The notes: generated from the letters alone by a model not told the origin. Shown: positions 20,182 through 28,058, counted from the first letter of the stretch. The stretch is DNA of 64,000 nucleotides from Caballeronia jiangsuensis (GCA_000648925.1 JFHF01000001.1:372001-436000), one strand, 5' to 3'. Program-made: numbers and translations.

Positions 20182-20239
20182 TGGAAACGCCGCGCCGACG
20201 AGCGCAACCGGCAAGTTGAAATAGTTCAAGACGACAAGC

Positions 20240-21190
20240 ATGAGAAAGCTGGTGGTGATGCACAAGGAAGGCTTCGTAGCCGATTCGCGCGGGGCGATCG
20301 CGGGCCTGGCGCTCGTGGCGGGGATGGCGGCGGGATTGGCGGGCTGCACGTCGACGCCGCGCACGCCTGCGCCGATCGTCGAAAATTCGGCGTTGAGCGC
20401 GCCGCCGGTCGTGCAGGGCACATCGCCCGGCGTGACGCCCGCACCGGTCGTGCCGCTCGGGCCCACAGTCGCCGCACCGGTCGAACCGGGCTTTTATCGC
20501 GTGAAACCGGGCGACACGCTCTATGGCATTTCGCGCACCTTCAAGCAGAAGCCCGCCGATCTCGCCAAATGGAACGCGCTGCCGGAAAGCAGGCAGGTGA
20601 ACGTCGGGCAGGTGTTGCGTGTCGTGCCGCCGGGTGCATCGACGACGGCTTCGACGGCTGCGGGCGCATCGGCCGCCACGTCGAAGACGGCGCAGCCGCC
20701 GCTTTTGCCGACGCCGGAGAAATCGACAGCGGAGAAATCGGCGGCGCAGAAGCCTGCGGCCGACAAGCCCGCAGCGGCGAACGAAGAGCGTCCATCCGCC
20801 GTCACTGCGACCGCGCCGAAGGGCACCTTCGTCTGGCCCGTCCACGGCGACGTCGTGCGCAAGTTCGGCGCGAGCGGCAACAAGGGCATCGATATCGAGG
20901 GCAAGGTCGGACAGCCGGTCAAGGCGGCGGCGTCGGGCAAGGTGGTGTACGCGGGCAGCGGCTTGCGTTCCTACGGCCGCATGATCATCGTCAAGCATGG
21001 CAACGACTATCTGACCGCCTACGCATACAACGAGAAACTGCTCGTGAAGGAAGGCGACACCGTGAAGCAGGGCGCCACCATCGCGGACATGGGCACGGGA
21101 CCGAGCGGCACGCCATCGTTGCATTTCGAAGTGAGAAAGTCGGGTGCGGCAGTCGATCCGATGCCGCTGCTCGGCGCGGCGGGTGGCTGA
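20240..21190 (+). CDS. NlpD-like LysM/LytM lipoprotein, probable amidase activator
   Basis: A 316-residue lipoprotein with lipobox LAGC (Cys about residue 36), a LysM peptidoglycan-binding domain (YRVKPGDTLYGISRTF to NVGQVLRVVPPG, about 80-130), an alanine/lysine/proline-rich linker and a C-terminal LytM (peptidase M23) domain. The zinc ligands are lost: HxGxD is replaced by NKGIDI, and the histidine of the usual AYAHN is a tyrosine (AYAYN). So it should be a non-catalytic activator of murein amidases, as known for NlpD and EnvC. It is not next to rpoS and pcm, which is the classical nlpD position, so it may be a paralog. A BamE-like gene follows 27 bases later. Confidence 0.88.
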   Translation: MRKLVVMHKEGFVADSRGAIAGLALVAGMAAGLAGCTSTPRTPAPIVENSALSAPPVVQGTSPGVTPAPVVPLGPTVAAPVEPGFYRVKPGDTLYGISRTFKQKPADLAKWNALPESRQVNVGQVLRVVPPGASTTASTAAGASAATSKTAQPPLLPTPEKSTAEKSAAQKPAADKPAAANEERPSAVTATAPKGTFVWPVHGDVVRKFGASGNKGIDIEGKVGQPVKAAASGKVVYAGSGLRSYGRMIIVKHGNDYLTAYAYNEKLLVKEGDTVKQGATIADMGTGPSGTPSLHFEVRKSGAAVDPMPLLGAAGG

Positions 21191-21217
21191 TCCGGCGCGG
21201 CAGGAAGGGGATAGAAG

Positions 21218-21778
21218 GTGAAGAAGATCGTAATCGCCGCGCTGGCCGCGGCTTCGTTGACATCGCTGCTTTCGGGATGCGATCAGCAGCAGAGCGAGGA
21301 AGGCTTGAACAAGCTCAAGGCATTCTTCAATGCAGTGAAGCCGGATACCCTGCTGCTCAAGAACCTGCAGCCCGGCGTCACGACCGAGGCGCAGATCCGC
21401 GATCAGATGGGCGAGCCTGAAACCGAGCGCGCCTTCACCGATGGCAGCAAGCGCCTGGAATATCCGCGCGGTCCGGCGGGAACCAGCACCTATATGGTCG
21501 ATGTCGATTCGGACGGCCTCTTCGTCTCCGTGACGCAGGTGCTGACCGCGGAAAACTTCGCGAAGGTGCGGCCCGGCATGACGATGGACGAAGTGCGCAG
21601 ACTGCTCGGCAAGCCGACCGAGATCGCGGAATATCGCCTGAAGAAGGAGCGCGTCTGGAGCTGGCACTGGCTCGAAGACGGCGTGAATCAGGACGCGATG
21701 TTCAATGCGCACTTCGGTCCTGACGGCATCGTCGTGACGACCTCGCGGTCCGAAGCGATCCGCGGCGGTCAGCGCTGA
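21218..21778 (+). CDS. BamE/SmpA-OmlA-like outer membrane lipoprotein
   Basis: A 186-residue lipoprotein: the signal peptide ends in LLSGC (Cys21), followed by two tandem SmpA/OmlA-like units. Each has the pattern of a short helix, the phrase LQPGVTTEAQIRDQMGEPETE or VRPGMTMDEVRRLLGKPTEI, and then beta strands. The family includes BamE, a helper of the BAM outer-membrane protein assembly machine. The duplication and length differ from classical BamE (about 110 residues), so this is a relative rather than BamE itself. Its position after the NlpD-like gene suggests an envelope operon. Confidence 0.8.
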   Translation: MKKIVIAALAAASLTSLLSGCDQQQSEEGLNKLKAFFNAVKPDTLLLKNLQPGVTTEAQIRDQMGEPETERAFTDGSKRLEYPRGPAGTSTYMVDVDSDGLFVSVTQVLTAENFAKVRPGMTMDEVRRLLGKPTEIAEYRLKKERVWSWHWLEDGVNQDAMFNAHFGPDGIVVTTSRSEAIRGGQR

Positions 21779-21796
21779 CACCAAAGCACGAGAACG

Positions 21797-22183
21797 ATGA
21801 GCGATTACGTCATCTGCAACACGCGCCTTCGTCTGATGGCCGAGGCGTCGCGTTATCGCGATCAGATGCTGCGCGATTCCGGCGAAAAAACGCTCACTCG
21901 CTGGGAGTGCGACCGCGGGCATCGCTGGGACAGGACGGTCGGCGTCGCGCAGAACGTGCGCTGCATGAATTGCGCGGCCGAGCGCCTCGAACTGGAGACG
22001 AAGCGTCTGCGCGAAGTGGCGCGGGTGCGCGGCGGCGCGTTGCTCTCGCGCCGCTATGTCGATGCCGCGACGCCATTGCGCTGGAAATGCGCATACGGCC
22101 ACCTCTGGGATGCGCTCCCCGACACGGTGTCGCGTCACTGGTGCGTCGAATGCGCGGAAAGCCTTTTCGCGGACTTCCGCTGA
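21797..22183 (+). CDS. Tandem zinc-ribbon protein of unknown function
   Basis: A 128-residue soluble protein made of two copies of one module with a 60-residue period. Module 1 has W36, C38, GH41-42, W44, C56 and C59. Module 2 has W96, C98, GH101-102, W104, C116 and C119. The second copy (GGALLSRRYVDAATPLRWKC) closely resembles the GGxCLSxxY...L.WxCxxGHxW...WCxxC zinc-ribbon modules (DUF4379-like) found beside nucleases and DNA-binding proteins in phages and bacteria. No catalytic domain is attached. It starts 18 bases after the BamE-like gene and is followed by a terminator, so it ends the operon. Confidence 0.72.
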   Translation: MSDYVICNTRLRLMAEASRYRDQMLRDSGEKTLTRWECDRGHRWDRTVGVAQNVRCMNCAAERLELETKRLREVARVRGGALLSRRYVDAATPLRWKCAYGHLWDALPDTVSRHWCVECAESLFADFR

Positions 22184-22555
22184 GCGCTTCTCAGACGCCG
22201 TTCAGCGCATCGCGTCGAAATCCGAAACCACGCGACACCGCAGACATCGCAAAAGAAAAAGCCGGCGGCTGCCGGCTTTTGAGCTTCTTTGTCGGGGCGC
22301 CGGCATCTTTCGCCTGCTACTCGCCGCGTCGTCGATAAAAACTTGCGCTTTGGTTTTTTGTTCACGCGCTTCGCTTCTACCCGTCACCCGGTCGAGTGCC
22401 GCCCATCCTGTTCGTCGGTCTCTCAGCGCGTTCTGCTGCTTCCCCCCGTGCGCTGGAATAAGTATTGCCAAGCGCCATTCCTAAGAATGTACGGTTGCAA
22501 ACACATCCGCAATTGATAAGCACATTGAGGGAAAGTACTGATCCCGTAGCGATAT
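22184..22555. other. Gap between convergent genes
   Basis: A 372-base stretch between the zinc-ribbon gene and the convergent helical hypothetical gene. It contains the terminator at 22257-22280 and an inverted CAGCGC/GCGCTG pair near 22427-22455. Short open frames are present but none has a signal peptide, ribosome-binding site or sensible composition. Nothing else can be supported. Confidence 0.5.
22257..22280 (+). terminator. Terminator of the envelope lipoprotein operon
   Basis: AAAAGCCGGC pairs with GCCGGCTTTT around GGCT, a near-perfect stem with flanking A and T runs. It lies 73 bases after the zinc-ribbon gene stop and could work in both directions. Confidence 0.8.
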
Positions 22556-23143
22556 TCAGCCTGCCGACGACACCGCCTGCGCATGCCCGATGTCCGAACG
22601 CATGTTCGCCGCGACGAGCGATTGCGTGACCATGCGCGCTTCGGCCTGAGCGATGTGCTCGAGCGTCGCGACTTCGAGTTGCTCCGCCAGCACGGCGAGC
22701 GCGGCGCACAGGCGCGCATGTTCATCGGCGTCGAGCGTCCAGGCGCCGTCGGCGGAATGACGCGCATCCAGTTCGACCAGCGCCTCGTGCGCGAGCGTGA
22801 TCTCGTCTTCGAATTCCGGCGCGTGGCCGAGCTGGCACAACTCTTCCGCGACCAGCATATGACGGCACAGCGTCATGAAGAGCGGCTGCGAGCCGTGCCC
22901 GCGATCGAACGCGTCGAGCGCCGCATAGCAACGCAGCAGCATCGCGTCGATCATCGGTTCGCGCGCCGCGCGGCTGTACGTGAGCGCGCGCAAGAGCGGC
23001 GACATCGCGGGACGGGCGGATTTCATGTTCGTCGATTTCTTCTTCACGGCAGGGCTCCCGAAAGAGGTGTTCGCGCGGGCCGGCGCAGTCTGCTGCGCCG
23101 GGACGCTGTATTTGCTGGATGCGTTTGGCGTGGAAAGCATCAT
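22556..23143 (-). CDS. Hypothetical helical protein
   Basis: A 195-residue protein with a low-complexity, Ser/Ala/Lys-rich N-terminal 45 residues and then a helical domain (LLRALTYSRAAREPMIDAML, CYAALDAFDRGHGSQPLFM, CRHMLVAEELCQLGHAPEF). There is no signal peptide or membrane segment. I do not recognise the family. The start may instead be the ATG at 23026 (MKSARPAMS), which would give 156 residues. Neither start has a strong ribosome-binding site. It lies 44 bases downstream of the glycine-zipper gene on the same strand and could be cotranscribed with it. Confidence 0.65.
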   Translation of the reverse strand: MMLSTPNASSKYSVPAQQTAPARANTSFGSPAVKKKSTNMKSARPAMSPLLRALTYSRAAREPMIDAMLLRCYAALDAFDRGHGSQPLFMTLCRHMLVAEELCQLGHAPEFEDEITLAHEALVELDARHSADGAWTLDADEHARLCAALAVLAEQLEVATLEHIAQAEARMVTQSLVAANMRSDIGHAQAVSSAG

Positions 23144-23187
23144 CGCACCGGAAAATTAGCGCTGTCTTAAGGCGCGCGACCGCTCGC

Positions 23188-23856
23188 TCAGGCGGGCGTC
23201 AGCGTTTCGCCGGACACGTGCACCTTCTGGCCGACCGCCACGCCCGGCGCGGCTTCGTAGTTGAAGCTGCGCACGCTGCCGTCGTTCATGCGCACCTGCA
23301 CCTGATAGGTCGTCGACTTGTGAACCACGTGTTCGATCTGGTTCCCCGCGAGCCCGCCACCGATCGCGCCGATGATCGTCGCCGCCGTGCGTCCGCGGCC
23401 ATTGCCGATCTGCGTGCCCGCGAGCCCGCCGACCACCGCGCCGCCGATCGCGCCGATGCCGGTCGTCGGCCGCGCGGCCTGCACGGCGTTGACGGCGGTC
23501 ACTTCGCCGGCGTACGGGTCGTACGCCGGCGCGGGATTCGGCGTGTAGGACGTGTTTTCCTGAAACGGCGCGGGCCGGTGCACCGGCGTCGGATGATGTC
23601 CGCGCACGGCGCGCGGCAGCGACGCGGGCTGCTGAGCCGCGGCCGGCGAAGCCTGCGTGACAGGCACGGCCCTGGCCGTCTGGGCATCGACGAGCGGTGA
23701 AGCCGTGACCGTCGTGGCGGTCGCTTTCGACGACGGCAGGAGGCCCGTCATCGCCGCGACGCCGGTGCCGCACGCGAGGATGATCGATACGGCGGCTGCC
23801 GCGACGAGCGGATGAATGCGGGACGGCTTCGTTTGAATTTCGGGAACGGCGTTCAT
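23188..23856 (-). CDS. Glycine-zipper 2TM domain protein (SlyB/PcP-like)
   Basis: A 222-residue protein with one N-terminal hydrophobic segment (HPLVAAAAVSIILACGTGVAAM, about residues 15-36), a proline/alanine-rich middle, and a C-terminal domain with two glycine-zipper helices (IGAIGGAVVGGLAGTQIG and TIIGAIGGGLAGNQIE) followed by a beta-strand part (YQVQVRMNDGSVRSFNY). That C-terminal layout is the Rick-17kDa/SlyB-type surface antigen fold of envelope proteins. The ATG at 23856 has AGGAG about 10 bases upstream. Its role in the envelope is unknown. It diverges from the amino-acid-binding protein gene. Confidence 0.83.
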   Translation of the reverse strand: MNAVPEIQTKPSRIHPLVAAAAVSIILACGTGVAAMTGLLPSSKATATTVTASPLVDAQTARAVPVTQASPAAAQQPASLPRAVRGHHPTPVHRPAPFQENTSYTPNPAPAYDPYAGEVTAVNAVQAARPTTGIGAIGGAVVGGLAGTQIGNGRGRTAATIIGAIGGGLAGNQIEHVVHKSTTYQVQVRMNDGSVRSFNYEAAPGVAVGQKVHVSGETLTPA

Positions 23857-23980
23857 GGCAAGCGACTCCTGTGGGTGCCTGCCAGCTATAACGCCGCCCG
23901 ACGCAGGCGGTGCACGCCATAGCTGTGACATTTGTAAGCAAACGTCGCAGCGCGCACGGTTTCGAACCGGCCTAGGGCGA

Positions 23981-24022
23981 ATACATATGTTGCAATTATT
24001 TTGTCGATGGCAACATATGTAT
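23981..24022 (+). promoter_or_regulatory. Perfect 13-bp inverted repeat over the binding-protein promoter
   Basis: ATACATATGTTGC at 23981-23993 and GCAACATATGTAT at 24010-24022 are perfect inverted copies separated by 16 bases, ending 24 bases before the ATG of the solute-binding protein. Each arm contains the 8-bp palindrome ACATATGT. The left arm overlaps a TTGCAA (-35-like, 23990-23995) and the right arm overlaps CATATG/TATGTA (-10-like), so a bound repressor would block the promoter. A related palindrome lies before the aminotransferase gene. The likely binder is the local RpiR regulator (inference). Confidence 0.65.
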
Positions 24023-24046
24023 CACTACACATGAAACGAGGTCGTC

Positions 24047-24952
24047 ATGACATCCACGCCGCTGCTGGCATCGTCTGTCGCGTTCGCCGCGCTATCGCTC
24101 GTCACGGGCGCGAGCTACGGCCAGGACGGGCAGCCGACGCTCGCCAAGATTCAGAGCGTCAACCTGATCGCGATCGGCCATCGCGAAACGTCGGTGCCGT
24201 TCTCTTATGTCGATGCGAACAACAACGTCGTCGGCTTTTCGCAGGACTTGTGCAACAAGGTGATCGATGCGGTCAAGGCGAAGACGAAGCATCCGGATTT
24301 GCGCGTGCGCTTCATTCCGGTGACGTCGCAGAACCGCATCTCGCTCGTGCAGAACGGCACGGTCGATCTCGAATGCGGCGTGACGACCAATCTCGTGTCG
24401 CGGCAGAATCAGGTCGCGTTTTCCGACACGTTCTTCGTCGCGACGACGCGCCTGCTCACGAAGAAGGATTCGGGCATCAAGGATTTTCCCGATCTCGCGG
24501 GCAAGACCGTCGTGACGAATCAGGGCACGACGTCCGAGCGCATTCTTCGCAAGATGAACGAAGAGAAGAAGATGAACATGAGCATCATCAGCGCGAAGGA
24601 CTACGGCGAAGGACGCGCGACGCTCGAAACCGGGCGCGCGGTCGCCTACATGATGGACGACGTGCTGCTCGCGGGCACGCGCTCGCTGACCGCGAAGCCG
24701 TCGGACTGGGTGCTCGTCGGCACGCCGCAGTCGTCGGAGGCGTACGGCTTCATGATGCGCAAGGACGATCCGGAATTCAAAAAGCTCGTCGATGACGCGA
24801 TGAGCCAGGTGATGAAGGGCCCCGAGATCAAAACGATGTACGACAAGTGGTTCACGAAGCCCGTCCCGCCGAAGAACATCAACTTCGATTTCCCGATGAG
24901 CGAGACGATGCAGAAGCTCTACGCCGAGCCGAACGACAAGGCGTTCGAGTGA
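24047..24952 (+). CDS. Amino-acid ABC transporter substrate-binding protein (GltI-like)
   Basis: A 301-residue periplasmic protein with a short N-terminal signal ending near GASYGQ. It has the two-lobe solute-binding fold (family 3): VPFSYVDANNNVVGFSQDLC at the start of lobe 1, DLECGVTTNLVSRQNQVAFSDTFF, LAGKTVVTNQGTTSERIL, and lobe 2 ending with MYDKWFTKPVPPKNINFDFP. The pattern is closest to glutamate/aspartate-type binding proteins. GAGG lies 6 bases before the ATG. No permease or ATPase genes are adjacent, so it must work with a distant transporter or as a sensor. The divergent promoter carries a striking inverted repeat. Confidence 0.88.
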   Translation: MTSTPLLASSVAFAALSLVTGASYGQDGQPTLAKIQSVNLIAIGHRETSVPFSYVDANNNVVGFSQDLCNKVIDAVKAKTKHPDLRVRFIPVTSQNRISLVQNGTVDLECGVTTNLVSRQNQVAFSDTFFVATTRLLTKKDSGIKDFPDLAGKTVVTNQGTTSERILRKMNEEKKMNMSIISAKDYGEGRATLETGRAVAYMMDDVLLAGTRSLTAKPSDWVLVGTPQSSEAYGFMMRKDDPEFKKLVDDAMSQVMKGPEIKTMYDKWFTKPVPPKNINFDFPMSETMQKLYAEPNDKAFE

Positions 24953-24958
24953 CGATGC

Positions 24959-25513
24959 TTACTCGGCGAAGGGCAGCTCGGTCTGCCCTTCGGCGCGCAT
25001 GCCGAAGGTGTTTAGCGTCATCGCGACGAGCGCGTAATAGCCCAGCAAGCCGACGAGATTCACGACGACCGTATGACCGAAGCGCGCGACGGCGGCATCG
25101 TAAGTCGCATCGCTCACGCGCTTCGTTTCATAGAGTTCGGTCGCGAAATCGAAGATGAGTTTGTCGTCGGCATCGGCGAAAGCGGGCGTGTGGCCGCGGC
25201 GCAGAGTTTCGGCGATATCGGCGGGGAGGCCTGCATCGAGCGCGATCGGATGATGGATGTGCCATTCCGCCTGCGAGCGCCAGCGCGCCGCGGTCACGAG
25301 AATCGCGAGTTCCGAAAGCCGCAGCGGCAGGCCCGTTTTGTAGCGGCAGAATGCGCCGAGTCTCTGCGCGTTTTGCGCGAGTTCCGGACTGAAGATCCAG
25401 CCGAGAAACGGGCCGTTGAGATTGCCGCGCGGGCCGTTCAGGATGTCCTGCAACACGGCCTTTTGTTCGTCGGATGCGGTGGCGGGCTGAAAGTCGGGAA
25501 GTCGTTTGCTCAT
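24959..25513 (-). CDS. Carboxymuconolactone decarboxylase/AhpD-fold protein
   Basis: A 184-residue helical protein of the carboxymuconolactone decarboxylase (CMD/AhpD) fold. The segment SELAILVTAARWRSQAEWHIHHPIALDAGL is the family core. The catalytic CxxC of AhpD peroxidases is absent and replaced by a histidine-rich EWHIHHP stretch, as in decarboxylase-like members, so a thiol peroxidase role is unlikely. The ATG at 25513 has GAGAA upstream. An alternative ATG at 25525 overlaps the aminotransferase stop (ATGA). It is the last gene of the RpiR-aminotransferase unit and converges on the binding-protein gene. Confidence 0.82.
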   Translation of the reverse strand: MSKRLPDFQPATASDEQKAVLQDILNGPRGNLNGPFLGWIFSPELAQNAQRLGAFCRYKTGLPLRLSELAILVTAARWRSQAEWHIHHPIALDAGLPADIAETLRRGHTPAFADADDKLIFDFATELYETKRVSDATYDAAVARFGHTVVVNLVGLLGYYALVAMTLNTFGMRAEGQTELPFAE

Positions 25514-25521
25514 GATCGTTC

Positions 25522-26853
25522 TCATGCGATGGCGGAGAGCGCGCCGTCGATTGCATCGGAGAGACGCTCGACGATCGTCTCGATCTGTTCGGCCGTGGTG
25601 ATGAACGGCGGCGCGATCAGCACATGATCGCCGACTCGGCCATCGACGGTGCCGCCCATCGGATAGACCATGAGGCCGCGCTTCATCGCCTCGCTCTTGA
25701 TGACGGCGTGCAGTTTGTGCTTCGGATCGAACGGCGTTTTGCTCTCGCGATCCCGCACCAGTTCGACGCCGGTGAAAAGGCCGCGCCCGCGCACATCGCC
25801 GATGAACGGATGATTCGCCTGACGCTGGCGCAACGCCGCGCGCAACTGCTCGCCGCGCACCTTCACGTTGTCGAGCAGCTTGTCTTCGGCGATGACATGT
25901 TGCACTTCGAGCGCCGCCGCGCACGCCGTCGCGTGACCGATATACGTGTGCCCGTGCTGGAAGAAGCCCGAGCCGCCGACGATCGTGTCGAATATCTCGT
26001 TGCTGACGAGCGTCGCGCCGATGGGCTGATAGCCCGCGCCGAGACCCTTCGCGATCGCGAGAATATCGGGCGATACGCCGTCTTCCTCGCACGCGAACAG
26101 ATAACCGGTGCGGCCCATGCCGGACATCACTTCGTCCAGGATCAGCAGCACGCCGTATTTGTCGCAGACCGCGCGGATCTTGCGGAAGTACTCGCGCACC
26201 GGTGGCACCGCGCCCGCCGTCGCACCGACGACCGTCTCCGCGACGAACGCCGCCACCGATTCCGCGCCGAGTTCGAGAATCTTCGCTTCGAGTTCGTCGG
26301 CGAGGCGTTGCGCGAAGGCTTCGTCGGTTTCGCCCGCTCGTTGCTCGCGATACGCGAAGCAGGGCGTGACGTGATGCGCCTCGATCAGGATCGGCAGGAA
26401 CGGCTCGCGACGCCATGCGTTGCCGCCGATAGCGAGCGCGCCGAGCGTGTTGCCGTGATAGCTCTGCCGCCGGGCGATGAAATGCCGCCGTTCGGACTGG
26501 CTTTTCTCGACGAAATACTGACGCGCGAGCTTGAGCGCGGCTTCCATTGCTTCCGAACCGCCGGACACGAAATAGACGTGACCGAGATTCTTCGGCGCGG
26601 CTTCGATGAGCAGGTCCGCGAGCGCTTCGGCGGGCTCCGTCGTGAAGAACGACGTGTGCGCGTAGGGCAATTGCCGCACCTGGCGCTGGATGGCGTCGAT
26701 CACGCGCGGATGACTGTGACCGAGACACGAGACGGCCGCGCCGCCGCAAGCGTCGATATAGCGCTTGCCGGTCGAATCGACGATCTCGATGCCGTCGCCA
26801 CGAACCGCGACGGGAAGCTTGGCGCGCGGCGCCCGATGAAATACCGTGGACAT
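25522..26853 (-). CDS. Class III PLP-dependent aminotransferase
   Basis: A 443-residue omega-type aminotransferase. The motifs include YIDACGGAAVSCLGHSHP, the pyridoxal phosphate binding SGGSEAMEAALKLARQY, SYHGNTLGAL, the acidic ILDEVMSGMGRTG and the Schiff-base lysine in AIAKGLGAGYQP. Class III enzymes of this type act on omega-amino acids, diamines or related amines. The exact amine is not readable. I start at MSTVFHRAP (26853), preceded by AGGCAGGG. The next gene overlaps or abuts its stop. A strong promoter with a palindrome lies 40-70 bases upstream. Confidence 0.9.
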   Translation of the reverse strand: MSTVFHRAPRAKLPVAVRGDGIEIVDSTGKRYIDACGGAAVSCLGHSHPRVIDAIQRQVRQLPYAHTSFFTTEPAEALADLLIEAAPKNLGHVYFVSGGSEAMEAALKLARQYFVEKSQSERRHFIARRQSYHGNTLGALAIGGNAWRREPFLPILIEAHHVTPCFAYREQRAGETDEAFAQRLADELEAKILELGAESVAAFVAETVVGATAGAVPPVREYFRKIRAVCDKYGVLLILDEVMSGMGRTGYLFACEEDGVSPDILAIAKGLGAGYQPIGATLVSNEIFDTIVGGSGFFQHGHTYIGHATACAAALEVQHVIAEDKLLDNVKVRGEQLRAALRQRQANHPFIGDVRGRGLFTGVELVRDRESKTPFDPKHKLHAVIKSEAMKRGLMVYPMGGTVDGRVGDHVLIAPPFITTAEQIETIVERLSDAIDGALSAIA

Positions 26854-26894
26854 GATCCCTGCCTTTTGAATGCGCTCGCAACACGCGATGTGTG

Positions 26895-26925
26895 ATTTTA
26901 ACGCGTCAACAACATTTGTTGTCAA
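26895..26925 (-). promoter_or_regulatory. Promoter with palindromic operator before the aminotransferase gene
   Basis: On the minus strand TTGACA (26925-26920) and TAAAAT (26900-26895) form a good sigma-70 promoter with a 19-base spacer (18 if TTAAAA is used). The spacer holds the 14-bp palindrome ACAACATTTGTTGT (26909-26922), which overlaps the -35 element. Its centre, ACATTTGT, differs by one base from the ACATATGT core of the two arms at 23981-24022. This suggests one shared repressor. Confidence 0.62.
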
Positions 26926-26959
26926 GTGCGCGTGCATCGACAGCGTGTTGCGCTCCCGG

Positions 26960-27820
26960 TCAGCTCGTCGCGTAGGCGCCCTGCGAGTGCAGCGCGGCTT
27001 CGGCCTGCTCCAGATTGGCGACTGCATCCTTGCCTTCGAGCGCGAGCAGATGCGCGACGAGCATTTCCGCCAGCGCCGACGCCGCGACGAGCGACGGAAA
27101 GAACGACGGCGATTCGTGCGAGAAGATCAGCGTGTGATCCGCATTCAACGCGATGGGCGACACGGCGCTGTCCGTGAGCGCGATGAGTTTCGCGCCGCGC
27201 TCGATCGCCGCCTGCGCGACGCGCACTGCTTCGACGGAATACGGCGCGAAGCTCACGACGACCACGGCGTGCCGCTTTTCGATGCCGCGCAACTGCATTT
27301 CGAGCGTGCCGGCTTCGCCGCTGACGAGGCTCACGGACGGGCGAAACAGGCGATAACCGTAGAGCAGGCTGAACGCGACGGGATAACACGAACGAAAGCC
27401 CGCGACGTGGACATGCGGCGCCTTCTTCAGCGTCTTCGCCGCATCGACGACGCTGTCGGCGTTTTGCGCGAGCGTGAGATCGAGGTTGTGCGATTGCGCT
27501 TGCGCGAGATCGCGGCTCAGGTGATTGTCGGCGCCGCTCTTTACGAGCGAGCGGGCGCGCGTCGTCAGCGGTTCGGGACGCGTGCGGACTCGGCTCACGA
27601 AGATTTCGCGGAGTTCGTTCCAGCCGGGAAAGCCGAGTTGTTGCGACAGGCGGACCATCGCGGCGGGTTGGACCTTCGCGCGTTCGGCGACTTTGCGCAT
27701 CGAGAGGACTGCGACCTCGTCGGGATAGTCGAGAAGGAACGCGGCGCCGGCCTGGAATTGCGGGCTCAGGTCGGGGAAACGATCGCGGATGGTGGCGGCG
27801 AGTTGGTCGAAGGTGGGCAC
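26960..27820 (-). CDS. RpiR/MurR family transcriptional regulator with SIS domain
   Basis: A 286-residue repressor-type protein: an N-terminal helix-turn-helix domain of the RpiR type (about residues 1-80, with VAVLSMRKVAERAKVQPAAMVRLSQQLGFPGWNELRE) and a C-terminal SIS sugar-isomerase-like ligand domain (about 115-270). RpiR proteins usually sense phosphosugars or related metabolites and repress catabolic genes. It lies 107 bases upstream of the aminotransferase gene on the same strand and is the best candidate to bind the nearby palindromes. The ligand is unknown. Beside an aminotransferase it may respond to an amine- or amino-acid-derived compound. Confidence 0.9.
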   Translation of the reverse strand: MPTFDQLAATIRDRFPDLSPQFQAGAAFLLDYPDEVAVLSMRKVAERAKVQPAAMVRLSQQLGFPGWNELREIFVSRVRTRPEPLTTRARSLVKSGADNHLSRDLAQAQSHNLDLTLAQNADSVVDAAKTLKKAPHVHVAGFRSCYPVAFSLLYGYRLFRPSVSLVSGEAGTLEMQLRGIEKRHAVVVVSFAPYSVEAVRVAQAAIERGAKLIALTDSAVSPIALNADHTLIFSHESPSFFPSLVAASALAEMLVAHLLALEGKDAVANLEQAEAALHSQGAYATS

Positions 27821-27895
27821 GTTCTGGATGCTTGAGGAAGCGATGCGCTATTTAAGCATGAGGGGGATGGGGAACGCGCGCGCGAGGAGGAAAGC

Positions 27896-27930
27896 AAAAA
27901 GCCGCTGTCCTTGTGGGACAGCGGCTTTTT
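27896..27930. terminator. Strong terminator between tRNA and RpiR gene
   Basis: GCCGCTGTCC (27901-27910) and GGACAGCGGC (27916-27925) form a perfect 10-bp stem with a 5-base loop. AAAAA precedes and TTTTT follows it, so it can act in both directions. It is best placed to end the tRNA transcript on the minus strand. Confidence 0.88.
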
Positions 27931-27938
27931 CTTGAAGC

Positions 27939-28015
<77 letters not shown>

Positions 28016-28058
28016 GAAAGAAGACGAGATTATGGCGAGCGTCGTACAGGCTGTCAAC

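Noticed and set aside
20099..22138. 679-codon minus-strand frame opposite the lipoprotein genes
   Set aside because: Low-complexity Arg-rich product, antisense to three supported genes, no start signals.
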